Source of the DNA: Desulfogranum japonicum DSM 18378
Lineage (GTDB): Bacteria; Desulfobacterota; Desulfobulbia; Desulfobulbales; Desulfobulbaceae
Reading direction: 5' to 3'
Assembly (NCBI RefSeq): GCF_000429945.1
Contig: NZ_AUCV01000002.1
Span: 186,001-250,000, forward strand
Length of the DNA: 64,000 bases
The position numbers and the translations under genes were made by a program. A model generated the notes under the pieces. The model was not told where the DNA came from and searched no databases. It saw only the letters and a program-made list of their open reading frames with translations. Positions 41,348-50,585 of this stretch are shown here, piece by piece. Position 1 is the stretch's first letter, and each line of letters opens with the position of its first letter.

Positions 41348-42751
41348 ATGAGAGATCCGGGCTCACCTATACAAGCCGTCACAGCACAACCGCCTGCACC
41401 TTCCTCCCGGATGCTGCCACCACAAAATCTCGAAGCTGAGCAAGCTGTACTCGGGACGGTCCTGTTGCAGGATAAAGCACTTTTGAAAATTGTAGAAATT
41501 CTTGAACCAAGGGATTTCTATCGCCAGGCACATCAAACCATTTTTTCTGCAATGGTTCTGCTTTTTGAAAAAGGCGAACCCCATGATCTTATCACAGTAA
41601 CAAGTCTGCTCAACGATCAGAACAAGCTCGAAGAAATAGGTGGTGCAGGGTATCTTGCCTCATTAACGGACATTATCCCCTTTTCCGGCACCCTTGTCCA
41701 TCATGCTCAAATAATAAGAAAAAAATCCGTTCTGCGCAGGCTCATCAAAACCACATCTGAGGTTGCTGCCCGTTGTTATGACACCCAGGATGATATTGAT
41801 TCGCTTGTCGATGAGGCTGAACGAACCATCTTTGAAATTGCTCAATCCAAAAGCGGCCAAGGCTTTCAGCCTATGTCCTCAATCGTTCCAAAGGCCTTTG
41901 ACCGTATAACAAAATTATTTGATCGCCAGGAGCATATTACAGGTGTCGCCACAGGCTATGAAGAACTTGATCGAATGACAGCAGGCATGCAGCCCGCTGA
42001 TATGATCGTTCTTGCAGCCCGTCCATCAATGGGAAAAACAGCCCTGGCCTTGAACATTGTGCAACATGCGGCACTGGTAGAAAAAACTCCTGTTGCAGTG
42101 TTTTCCCTGGAGATGTCTATGGAATCTCTAGCGCTACGTATGCTTTGTTCCATAGGCCGCGTAGACTCGCAGCGCATGCGTACAGGGAGGCTTCTTGACT
42201 CAGATTGGCCCAAACTTACCAGAGCCACAGGCATGCTTGCTGAATCCAAAATCTTCATTGATGATACCGCAGGTATTACCATACTTGAAATGCGGGCCAA
42301 GGCAAGACGCCTTAAATCAGAACATGATATCGGTATGGTCGTGATTGACTACCTTCAACTCATGCAGGGGAAGAGCGGTGTAGAGAACAGAGCACAGGAA
42401 ATTTCAGATATTTCACGCTCGCTGAAAGCCATGGCCAAGGAGCTTGATGTACCGGTAATAGCATTATCTCAGCTGAATCGAAGCCTGGAAAACAGAACAG
42501 ATAAACGGCCACAACTCGCGGATCTCCGTGAATCTGGGGCAATCGAACAGGATGCTGACGTAATCATGTTCATTTATAGAGATGAAGTGTATAACAAAGC
42601 AGAAGACAATCCCAATAAGGGAATAGCCGAGCTCATTGTCGGCAAACAGCGAAATGGCCCAACCGGGACGGTAAAACTTACTTTCCTCGGTCAGTATACG
42701 ACCTTTGAAACATACACGAATCTCACACCACCGCCGCATGACTTTCATTAA
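41348..42751 (+). CDS. dnaB: replicative DNA helicase DnaB
   Basis: 467 aa, normal length. N-terminal domain: PPQNLEAEQAVLGTVLL; RecA-like helicase: AARPSMGKTALALNIVQHAA (Walker A), VFSLEMSMESLALRML, VVIDYLQLM (Walker B), LSQLNRSLENRTDKRPQLADLRESGAIEQDADVI, and VGKQRNGPTGTVKL (arginine finger region). No intein interrupts it. The order rpsF-rpsR-rplI-dnaB is common in bacteria. No SD is evident at the ATG. Confidence 0.97.
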   Translation: MRDPGSPIQAVTAQPPAPSSRMLPPQNLEAEQAVLGTVLLQDKALLKIVEILEPRDFYRQAHQTIFSAMVLLFEKGEPHDLITVTSLLNDQNKLEEIGGAGYLASLTDIIPFSGTLVHHAQIIRKKSVLRRLIKTTSEVAARCYDTQDDIDSLVDEAERTIFEIAQSKSGQGFQPMSSIVPKAFDRITKLFDRQEHITGVATGYEELDRMTAGMQPADMIVLAARPSMGKTALALNIVQHAALVEKTPVAVFSLEMSMESLALRMLCSIGRVDSQRMRTGRLLDSDWPKLTRATGMLAESKIFIDDTAGITILEMRAKARRLKSEHDIGMVVIDYLQLMQGKSGVENRAQEISDISRSLKAMAKELDVPVIALSQLNRSLENRTDKRPQLADLRESGAIEQDADVIMFIYRDEVYNKAEDNPNKGIAELIVGKQRNGPTGTVKLTFLGQYTTFETYTNLTPPPHDFH

Positions 42752-42798
42752 TAAAACTGTTATTTAGGTTAATCAACACATTCATCACACACACCCCC

Positions 42799-45276
42799 AT
42801 GGATATACAAGAAAAATACGATTTTCAGCGCATTGAAAACAAATGGCAACAACGTTGGGAAGAAACGAAACCGTACAAAACACATCACAATGATACCCGT
42901 GATAAATACTATGTTCTCGAAATGTTTCCTTACCCTTCGGGACGTATCCATATGGGGCACGTGCGGAACTATAGTATTGGTGATGTCATTGCCCGTTACA
43001 AAAGGCTTCAGGGGATGAATGTCCTACATCCCATGGGATGGGACGCATTTGGCCTGCCCGCCGAAAACGCTGCCATGAAGCATGGAGTTCACCCTGCATC
43101 CTGGACCTATGACAACATTGATTACATGCGCAATCAACTCAAAGCCATGGGACTCAGTTACGACTGGGATCGGGAACTCGCCACCTGCAACCCCAAATAT
43201 TATAAATGGGAGCAATTGGTTTTCCTGAAAATGCTTGAAAAAGGTCTGATATACAGAAAGGAAACCACTGTCAACTGGTGTGATGACTGTCAGACCGTGC
43301 TTGCCAGGGAACAGGTTATTGATGGAGCTTGCTGGCGCTGTGATCAGCCCGTTTTTCCAAAAACCATGCATGGCTGGTTTTTTAAAATTACCGATTATGC
43401 CGATGAACTGCTCGATGATTTAGACAAGCTCACAGGATGGCCTGAAAAAGTCGTTACCATGCAACGTAACTGGATAGGCAAATCCACCGGTCTCGCCTGT
43501 GACTTTCAAATAGACGGCATGGATGATTCCATTACCATCTTTACCACCAGACCTGACACCATTCATGGTGTTACCTTTATGTCCCTTGCAGTTGAGCATC
43601 CACTTGTCTCAAAACTCATTGCAGGTGGAAAACATGAGCAAGAGGTCAATGCATTCATTGAAACCACCATTCTGGAAAAACAGCGCTCAAGCGTTGATCA
43701 TGAACCAGAAAAAAAGGGCGTTTTCACAGGACAGTATTGCATTAACCCCTTCACCGGTGACAAAGTACCTATATATGTGGCCAATTTTGTTTTGATGGAA
43801 TATGGGACAGGCGCAGTTATGGCCGTTCCCGCCCATGATCAACGGGATTTCGAATTTGCACGCAATTATTCATTGCCCATTCGAGTGGTGGTACAACCTG
43901 ATAACAAAGAGCTTGATCCTGATACCATGGAAGAAGCCAGTACAGAACCTGGGGTACTGGTAAGTTCCGGCAAATTTGACGGAATTGACTCTGAACGGGC
44001 TAAACAGCAAATAATAGCCCATGCCCAGGAACACGGTTTTGGTAAGCCACATATTACTTATCGCCTTCGGGACTGGGGTATTTCAAGGCAACGCTACTGG
44101 GGTGCTCCAATTCCCATTATTCACTGCGAAGATTGCGGCATTGTACCTGTCCCGGAAAATGAACTTCCTGTCGTGCTTCCGGGCACCGGCGACACAAATG
44201 GTAATCATGCGCCCTTGCATCAACAGGAAGATTTTTACACGACGACCTGCCCCAAATGTGGTAAACCGGCAAAAAGAGAAACAGATACCATGGACACCTT
44301 TGTTGAATCATCCTGGTATTTTATACGATACACAGACCCTCGATTTACCGAGGGACCTGTTGAACCACAGGCTGCCAAATACTGGTTGTCCGTTGACCAG
44401 TACATTGGTGGTGTCGAACATGCAATTCTTCACCTGCTCTATTCCCGCTTCTTTACCAAGGTTTTACGGGATTTAGGCTATGTATCCGTTGATGAGCCAT
44501 TTACCAACCTGCTTACCCAGGGAATGGTGATCAAAGATGGATCCAAGATGTCAAAATCCAAGGGTAATGTAGTTGATCCCAATGAACTGATCGACCAATT
44601 CGGGGCAGATACGGTACGTCTTTTTTCTTTGTTTGCTGCTCCTCCCGAGCGTGACCTTGACTGGAATCCACAAGGTGTGGAAGGTGCTTCACGATTTCTG
44701 AATCGCGTGTATCGCCTGGTGGTCCAGCAACAACAATGTTTCAACGAAGAAAATAGTGTCAAGGTTGATGAGTTGGATGAAACCTCCAAACAGCTGTTTC
44801 GAAAAACACATCAGACCATAGCCCGAGTTACTGACAGCATTGAAGCAAACTTTCACTTTAACACCGCTATCTCCGGTATTATGGAGTTGGTAAATCTCTT
44901 GAATGCTTCGCTCAACGACGCCAAAAAACTCCATAATGGAGTTATCCGGGAGACCTTGGAGACGGTACTCATCCTTCTTTTTCCTATGGTCCCTCATTTC
45001 TGCGAAGAGCTTTGGGAACAGACCGGACATCCACATACCTTAGATCATGCAAGGTGGCCCGTTTATAATAAGGAAGTCGCCAAAGAGGAAGAACTGACTA
45101 TAGTAGTCCAGATAAATGGGAAAGTAAGAGCCAAACTCCAGGTACCAGCCGAAATCAGCGATGCAGAGCTTGAACAGCAGGCCCTCGCCAATGAACGTAC
45201 TCGCTCCTTTCTTGGTGAAAGAATACCAAAAAAAGTTATTGTGGTTAAAAAGAAACTTGTTAATATTGTCGGCTAG
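42799..45276 (+). CDS. leuS: leucyl-tRNA synthetase
   Basis: 825 aa bacterial-type LeuRS. HIGH motif is HMGH in PYPSGRIHMGHVRNYSIGDV; class I core GWDAFGLPAENAA; CP1 editing domain with FTTRPDTIHGVTFMSLA and YGTGAVMAVPAHDQRDFEFA; KMSKS as GSKMSKSKGNVVDP; C-terminal domain VVQINGKVRAKLQVP. The zinc-like cysteines CEDC and CPKC near residue 440-490 are present. Starts 47 nt after dnaB. Its TAG stop is shared with the end of a family B repeat. Confidence 0.97.
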   Translation: MDIQEKYDFQRIENKWQQRWEETKPYKTHHNDTRDKYYVLEMFPYPSGRIHMGHVRNYSIGDVIARYKRLQGMNVLHPMGWDAFGLPAENAAMKHGVHPASWTYDNIDYMRNQLKAMGLSYDWDRELATCNPKYYKWEQLVFLKMLEKGLIYRKETTVNWCDDCQTVLAREQVIDGACWRCDQPVFPKTMHGWFFKITDYADELLDDLDKLTGWPEKVVTMQRNWIGKSTGLACDFQIDGMDDSITIFTTRPDTIHGVTFMSLAVEHPLVSKLIAGGKHEQEVNAFIETTILEKQRSSVDHEPEKKGVFTGQYCINPFTGDKVPIYVANFVLMEYGTGAVMAVPAHDQRDFEFARNYSLPIRVVVQPDNKELDPDTMEEASTEPGVLVSSGKFDGIDSERAKQQIIAHAQEHGFGKPHITYRLRDWGISRQRYWGAPIPIIHCEDCGIVPVPENELPVVLPGTGDTNGNHAPLHQQEDFYTTTCPKCGKPAKRETDTMDTFVESSWYFIRYTDPRFTEGPVEPQAAKYWLSVDQYIGGVEHAILHLLYSRFFTKVLRDLGYVSVDEPFTNLLTQGMVIKDGSKMSKSKGNVVDPNELIDQFGADTVRLFSLFAAPPERDLDWNPQGVEGASRFLNRVYRLVVQQQQCFNEENSVKVDELDETSKQLFRKTHQTIARVTDSIEANFHFNTAISGIMELVNLLNASLNDAKKLHNGVIRETLETVLILLFPMVPHFCEELWEQTGHPHTLDHARWPVYNKEVAKEEELTIVVQINGKVRAKLQVPAEISDAELEQQALANERTRSFLGERIPKKVIVVKKKLVNIVG

Positions 45277-45418
45277 GAGTCCGTCGGAAAACTGTTATTG
45301 TTTCTCAGGTCAAGGCATTTTCAGGAAATCAAGCCCATCCATATAGCTGATATTCTGAAGATTAACTTTTGAAGAGAAGACAGATCTCTGCCCAAAAGGC
45401 TATTTATTGACAGGCACC
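45274..45418. repeat. family B element at the leuS stop codon
   Basis: Left end TAGGAGTCCGTCGGAAAACTG starts with the leuS stop codon; right end, on the minus strand, GGTGCCTGTCAATAAATAG. Interior aligns with 4276-4421 and 23165-23342. The remaining 45419-45709 shows GTGTTCC / GGAACAC (about 45570-45613) and no gene. Confidence 0.65.
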
Positions 45419-45709
45419 GGCTAACTGGTGTCTCTCAGAGAGCAGTTTTTCCGGTTCCATGTTTTCCTCCGCACCAGGCGGAATCCAAAATTTTGACATG
45501 GAAATATAAAACTCTCTTTGCCTGGCAAGTATAATACCTTGGTATAGGCAGTTCAAGTGCATCACAGTGTTCCGTTCAGACAGTCCTGACTATTCAGTTT
45601 ACTGTTTGGGAACACCGCTAAACAATACCGGGAAAGCCATTGAGTAATGTTGGCCTACCTCCGGTTTTAAATGTTATTTCACCCCAGGACCTTAATAAGG
45701 AGAATACGC

Positions 45710-46270
45710 GTGACCATCCATCGATTGCAGATATGTCTGTTTGCGTTGATTACACTTTGTCTAACCAGCTGCAGTGCGTACTACTTTCCTCACGTCTACC
45801 ATGGTCCGGAACGTACCATTTATATGCCAACCTGGCAAAACCGCACGAACAAACTCGGCCTTGATGCAAAAATCTACCAGGAGCTCTCTCGCTGGTTCAG
45901 GAAGGCAGACTCCGTCAACTTGACTAAAGATCGTGAAAGTGCTGACCTCATTCTTGCAGGCGAAATTAATTACATAGAATTACCAAGTGTTTCATGGGAT
46001 GGAAGTGGCTCTGCTACAGATGTCAAAGTGAGACTGGGTGTCCGTTATGTCCTTAAGGATATACAATCAGGTGAAATCCTCTGGGAAAAACCAAAAGAAA
46101 TCTGGACTGAAGATTACACTTCGTCAACCATCAATGCTGCAGTTGAAGACGAAGCACTTGATGAAATTGTTAGCGATCTGTCTGAGTCGATTTATCTGGG
46201 TATCCTGAAAAGACTACGCGATCAGGATAAAAAGCAAGTTCAGGAATCGGCTGTTACGCCAGCAGAATAA
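45710..46270 (+). CDS. lptE: LPS-assembly lipoprotein LptE-like
   Basis: 186 aa lipoprotein. GTG 45710 is preceded by AAGGAG at 7-nt spacing; the frame back to 45671 is not needed. Signal peptide with lipobox LTSC (Cys21). The mature part reads VYHGPERTIYMPTWQNRTNKLGLDAKIYQELSRWFRKAD, then ADLILAGEINYIELP and WDGSGSATDVKVRLGVRYVLKD, the short alpha-beta LptE fold of Desulfobacterota and other Delta-group bacteria. It would plug the LptD barrel in the outer membrane. Position right after leuS is the common place of lptE. Its own terminator follows. Confidence 0.82.
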   Translation: MTIHRLQICLFALITLCLTSCSAYYFPHVYHGPERTIYMPTWQNRTNKLGLDAKIYQELSRWFRKADSVNLTKDRESADLILAGEINYIELPSVSWDGSGSATDVKVRLGVRYVLKDIQSGEILWEKPKEIWTEDYTSSTINAAVEDEALDEIVSDLSESIYLGILKRLRDQDKKQVQESAVTPAE

Positions 46271-46295
46271 TCATCTATCCAAGCAATATACGTGC

Positions 46296-46335
46296 GGGCA
46301 CTGCAGCAAACGTACTGTAGTGCCCTTTTCTTTTG
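46296..46335 (+). terminator. rho-independent terminator after lptE
   Basis: GGGCACTGCAG pairs with CTGTAGTGCCC (one G-T pair) around an 8-nt loop, followed by TTTTCTTTTG. It shows that dusB cannot start at the GTG of 46320, which lies inside the stem. Confidence 0.75.
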
Positions 46336-46343
46336 TTGACCTC

Positions 46344-47309
46344 ATGACTACCACTCCCCTTTCGATTGGCTCATTACGCCTTGATTCATTTTATATCCTT
46401 GCTCCCCTTGCCGGGTATACGGATCTTGCATTTCGTTTACTGTGCCGTGAATACGGCGCCGGACTCGTTTTTTCCGAAATGATAAGCTGTCACGGACTTG
46501 TCTATGGACAAAAAAATACCCTTGTCCTCTTGGAAAGTCATCCAGCGGAACGACCGTTCGGTATCCAACTCTTTGGGGCTGATCCTGAAGTCATGGGAAA
46601 AGCGGCAGCTATAGCTTCACAGCACCCAGCGGATCTGCTGGATATCAATATGGGGTGCCCTGTACGTAAGGTCACGAAGCGAGGTTCAGGTTCTGCACTC
46701 ATGAAAACACCGGATCTGGCGCGACAAATTATCCAATCTGTGTGTGCCAATACCCACCTGCCTGTTACGGTTAAAATCAGAACAGGATGGACCCACGAAA
46801 CAATTAATGCTGTTGCATTCGCGCAGATGGCTCAAGAAGCAGGAGCTTCAGCTATTACAGTTCATGGAAGAACATGGTCCATGGGATTTTCCGGTGAGGC
46901 AGATTGGGATATTATTGCTCAGGTCAAGCAGGCAGTTACCATCCCTGTCATTGGTAACGGTGATGTGCTCAGTTATCAAGAGGGATTAGAGAAAAAAGAA
47001 AAAACCGGTTGTGATGGTATAATGATTGGTAGAGGGGCTTTAGGAAACCCATGGGTCTTTTCTCCTTCCGGAAGGCCAGATTCCCTTGAATTGCGCTTGC
47101 AGGCACTGTTTCGCTACATGGAACTGGCTACAGAATTTATGCCAACTCAAAAAATGCTGTTTCGCATTAAAAACCACGCGTCCCGATATTTTTCAGAACT
47201 CCATGGAGCTGGAGCAATACGGAAGGAAATTAATCAATGTGCCACCTGTGAGGATTTATGTAGGTTCTTTAAGCGTATAGCTCAGACAGGCAACACAGAA
47301 CTCATGTAA
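46344..47309 (+). CDS. dusB: tRNA-dihydrouridine synthase (DusB type)
   Basis: 321 aa TIM-barrel flavoenzyme. LAPLAGYTDLAFRLLCREYGAGLVFSEMIS at the start, FGIQLFGADPEVM, DINMGCPVRKVTKRGSGSALMK with the catalytic Cys, VTVKIRTGW, ITVHGRTWSMGFSGEADWDII, and PVIGNGDVLS...GCDGIMIGRGALGNPWVF. Reduces uridine to dihydrouridine in tRNA. ATG 46344 is chosen because the terminator occupies the region upstream. The Fis-dusB pairing of Enterobacteria is not seen. Confidence 0.93.
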   Translation: MTTTPLSIGSLRLDSFYILAPLAGYTDLAFRLLCREYGAGLVFSEMISCHGLVYGQKNTLVLLESHPAERPFGIQLFGADPEVMGKAAAIASQHPADLLDINMGCPVRKVTKRGSGSALMKTPDLARQIIQSVCANTHLPVTVKIRTGWTHETINAVAFAQMAQEAGASAITVHGRTWSMGFSGEADWDIIAQVKQAVTIPVIGNGDVLSYQEGLEKKEKTGCDGIMIGRGALGNPWVFSPSGRPDSLELRLQALFRYMELATEFMPTQKMLFRIKNHASRYFSELHGAGAIRKEINQCATCEDLCRFFKRIAQTGNTELM

Positions 47310-47334
47310 AGGATGCTGTGCTTTGTTGTATTTC

Positions 47335-48132
47335 TCAAGGCATGGCGGGCTCAAAGGTTGCAGACGCCTCCTGCTCTATTTTTTCAATTTTGTTATAAAT
47401 TTCCACAGATAAAGCCTGGGCTTTATTTAACTCCTCCCAACTCATTTCTGCCATCAAACCATTGCGGGCCAACTGGGCACCTGTATTGCCACGACTGGCT
47501 GCCAGAGAGTACCATGCATAGCCTGTAGCCCTGTCCACTGAAGTTCCTGCCCCTGTGGCGTACATAAGGCCAACATTGTACATGGCCATATTATCTCCTT
47601 TCAGCGCAGCAGCGGTGTACAAGGAAAGTGCTTTTTTTAAATCCTGCGTCCCGGCCAGACCGTGATAATATATATAGGCCAGATCATTCAACGCATTCAG
47701 ACGCCCGGCATCTGATGCTGAAGTAAGCCATTTTTTGGCTTCCTGATAATTTTGGGGCACGCCATCTCCGCGCAAGTACATTCGCCCAAGAATGTCCATA
47801 GATTCTGGAGTTACCTTGCCTTGCCTGGCAGCTTTCAATAACCACTTAAAAGCCTCGCGTGCGTTAGGATCCGTACCTAATCCTTTATAGAGCATACCAC
47901 CGGAAATATATTGAGCTTCTGCGTCTCCCAGGTTTGCGGCCTGAAGATATAATCGCAAGGCTTTTGCATAATTTACCGGCCTGCCTTTGCCGACATAATG
48001 CTTGTACGCTTCAACCTTGAACCTGGTAGCCTGCTCAATCGTACTTTGCGCATCTGAACTTACCACATTGCCCAAGCTGATCATCAGCAGCACAGGCAAT
48101 ATCTTTGGTAACATTTTCAGCAGTAGCCTCAT
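47335..48132 (-). CDS. secreted Sel1-repeat (TPR-like) protein
   Basis: 265 aa. Signal peptide: RLLLKMLPKILPVLLMISLGNVVSS, cleavage near DAQ. Then at least five Sel1-like repeats of about 36 residues: YAKALRLYLQAANLGDAEAQYISGGMLYKGLG, AREAFKWLLKAARQGKVTPESMDILGRMYLRGDG, YQEAKKWLTSASDAGRLNALNDLAYIYYHG, LKKALSLYTAAALKGDNMAMYNVGLMYATGAG, ATGYAWYSLAASRGNTGAQ. ATG 48132 has GGGGGAA upstream. Such proteins act as periplasmic adaptors. No operon partner; convergent with dusB. Confidence 0.8.
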   Translation of the reverse strand: MRLLLKMLPKILPVLLMISLGNVVSSDAQSTIEQATRFKVEAYKHYVGKGRPVNYAKALRLYLQAANLGDAEAQYISGGMLYKGLGTDPNAREAFKWLLKAARQGKVTPESMDILGRMYLRGDGVPQNYQEAKKWLTSASDAGRLNALNDLAYIYYHGLAGTQDLKKALSLYTAAALKGDNMAMYNVGLMYATGAGTSVDRATGYAWYSLAASRGNTGAQLARNGLMAEMSWEELNKAQALSVEIYNKIEKIEQEASATFEPAMP

Positions 48133-48296
48133 AGATTCCCCCAAATACTTACAGCAAAATATTACAATCATCTTCTTCAGTATATTTCATGGCCGGTACC
48201 TGTGCATAAACACCTTATTCAGGTTCAAGGACTGGGAAGCGACCTCCCTGGTTGATCCCATACATTGGGCCGACTCATATCCCTGCAAAAGGTTCA

Positions 48297-50573
48297 TTAT
48301 GAAGTAAGACCACGGTAAATCTCAGGCATCAATGCGGGTAACCGTTGAATATTATCTACAAATATATAATTAGCCGGCCCATACATATATGCCATATAAT
48401 CTTGCGCATGCTTGTCTATGGTGATACCAAAAGGATGAATGCCTGCTGCCTTTGCTTCAAACAGTGCATGACGAGTATCTTCAATGGCATAATCTCCTTT
48501 ATAGTCATCATAATCTTCAGGTTTACCATCAGTAAGCAAAATCATGAGTTTCAGGCGGGCCTCTACACCAGCCAACAGAGATGTGGTATGACGAATGGCA
48601 GGTGCCATGCGGGTATATTCTTTAGGACCAATTGCAGCAATACGTTCCCTGACTTTAACAGAATATGGTTCCTGAATGCCCTTTACAGGATACATTTCAC
48701 AACGCAAACGCCTCATACCTGAAAATCCATAGATTGCATATCGATCATCCAGCATTTCCATAGCTTCACAAATCAGAACCAATGCTTCTTTGATTGAACG
48801 TCCCACCCATCCTTCGGTGGAGTTGGACATATCAACGAGAAAATACACAGCAATATCTCTTTCATCACGTTGTAAACGGATAAAGACTCTGTCTGACGGG
48901 GGATATCCTGCCTGTCTATCGGCAATGGCTTCAATCAGTGCGTCCACATCAATGTCATCACCATCGCGCTGACGTCTGACAAATCTTTCAACTGTCTGTA
49001 ATTGTTCAAACTGATAACGTAAGCGATAAATATGTCCCTGGTATTTTTCAAGTGTATCAGAGATAAAGGTTGAACTCACAGGCGCAAGCTCTTTTTCTGT
49101 GAGCACACACCAGTTTTTTCTGTACCCTTTTCTCCGGAAATCCCACTCATCATACATCATGGGTTCCTGTTTACTCTCATCACCGTCATGCGCATCCGGT
49201 CCAACGGAAGGAGCTTTTGCCATCGCTCCAGCCTTGCCTGCAGCGCTGGAGACATATTCTGTTGGCAAATGTCCGTAATCTTCCAGAATTTCTCTGGTCA
49301 ATGCAGCCAACTCTTCGCTCAAAGCAACCTCTTCGTTATCAATAACAATGTGGGTAACCTCTCCTTGCTCCTGGGCTTCGTCACTCTTATGCTCCTGATT
49401 GCATAATACCATGGCTTGATCAGCCTGGCTCTGATCGCAATCCATTGCGGCTGTTTCGCCTATCGCATCATTATCGGTTTCCGGTACTACCTCCTCTTTA
49501 AGAAGAAGGGTCGCAAGAGCCTCTATAAACCGTTGTTTACGAGCTGCTTTCCGTTGAGAAATAACCTTAACGATCTTGTCAAGATCCGGTTGCCCCTGAA
49601 ATAGCGGAGGAGTGTAGAGATATTGCTCGTAACTATCCTCAGGTATCAGCTCATATGCCCTGGCAGCAAGGCTGATACTTAAATCCTGACAGCCCTCTTT
49701 TGATTGACATCTGTCGACCATGGCAGCAAATCCGGGTATAGCCTCTGACAGAAGTACATCAGGCAGTTGCCCCTGATTGGTAAATAATTCCTTATGTAAT
49801 GTTTCAAGGAGCGTACGGTTATGGGAATCAATAGCATAACAATCTGAAATCAGGGGTGTAATCCGCTGCATCAAGCCAGGCAATTCACTGCGCAAATAGC
49901 TTTCAACCCGTACACTCTCCCAAAAAAGAAACAGGTGCCTGATAAGGTCCGGTTGTTCAAACTTATGAAAAAATATTTCCAGAGGATGTGTGTCGTGATC
50001 ACGAACAGCGCCGCGAATATGCAGAGACTTAAGAGCTACAGTGGCCCATTGATAGGATACAATGAACTTATACAGGAGAAAAGCCTGCTCTCGATTATGG
50101 AAGACCTTGATTTCAGGGGGAAGGTAAATAGACGCAGTGTCCGTATGGACGATGGAACTTGGTATAAGCAACATCTCCCGGCCGTGCAATCCATTAACAT
50201 AAGGCTGCAATCTCTTAGCTGCCTCCTCCAGTGTCAGGCCGCCATAACCGTTCAGCAGCGGGGTAAAACTCTTAATTTCATCGATAAATATTCTCGCAGC
50301 ACGTAAACCGCCTGTTTCATATTGATCCAGCAGTGAACGAATCCAAATGGCAATTCTTCCTGGTGCTATGTGAGTGATAATATCCTTTGAATGAGACAGG
50401 TAAGCAAAACATAATGAATGGGAAACAGACCATACGACCGGTACCTGATCCATCACCCTGTCGATATCTTCCTGTTTTTCGTCAACCAGAGCTGTTAAAG
50501 ACTCCTCGACATCCCATTCATTTGGCAAGCTCGGGTAAACAAGTTCATAAAAACGTTTCGTAAGTGTTTGCAT
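48297..50573 (-). CDS. VWA-domain protein of the CbbO/NorD family
   Basis: 758 aa. The C-terminal 200 residues are a von Willebrand factor A domain with MIDAS motif VDMSNSTEGW, then MAPAIRHTTSLL and LLTDGKPEDYDDY. The upstream 550 residues are helical and not otherwise recognised. This is the architecture of CbbO/NorD proteins, which pair with CbbQ/NorQ AAA+ ATPases to remodel a metalloenzyme (Rubisco or NO reductase). ATG 50573 is chosen over TTG 50585, the base after the ATPase stop. It is the second gene of the pair and follows the ATPase immediately. Its substrate enzyme is not in this window. Confidence 0.82.
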   Translation of the reverse strand: MQTLTKRFYELVYPSLPNEWDVEESLTALVDEKQEDIDRVMDQVPVVWSVSHSLCFAYLSHSKDIITHIAPGRIAIWIRSLLDQYETGGLRAARIFIDEIKSFTPLLNGYGGLTLEEAAKRLQPYVNGLHGREMLLIPSSIVHTDTASIYLPPEIKVFHNREQAFLLYKFIVSYQWATVALKSLHIRGAVRDHDTHPLEIFFHKFEQPDLIRHLFLFWESVRVESYLRSELPGLMQRITPLISDCYAIDSHNRTLLETLHKELFTNQGQLPDVLLSEAIPGFAAMVDRCQSKEGCQDLSISLAARAYELIPEDSYEQYLYTPPLFQGQPDLDKIVKVISQRKAARKQRFIEALATLLLKEEVVPETDNDAIGETAAMDCDQSQADQAMVLCNQEHKSDEAQEQGEVTHIVIDNEEVALSEELAALTREILEDYGHLPTEYVSSAAGKAGAMAKAPSVGPDAHDGDESKQEPMMYDEWDFRRKGYRKNWCVLTEKELAPVSSTFISDTLEKYQGHIYRLRYQFEQLQTVERFVRRQRDGDDIDVDALIEAIADRQAGYPPSDRVFIRLQRDERDIAVYFLVDMSNSTEGWVGRSIKEALVLICEAMEMLDDRYAIYGFSGMRRLRCEMYPVKGIQEPYSVKVRERIAAIGPKEYTRMAPAIRHTTSLLAGVEARLKLMILLTDGKPEDYDDYKGDYAIEDTRHALFEAKAAGIHPFGITIDKHAQDYMAYMYGPANYIFVDNIQRLPALMPEIYRGLTS

Positions 50574-50585
50574 GTACCTATCCAA

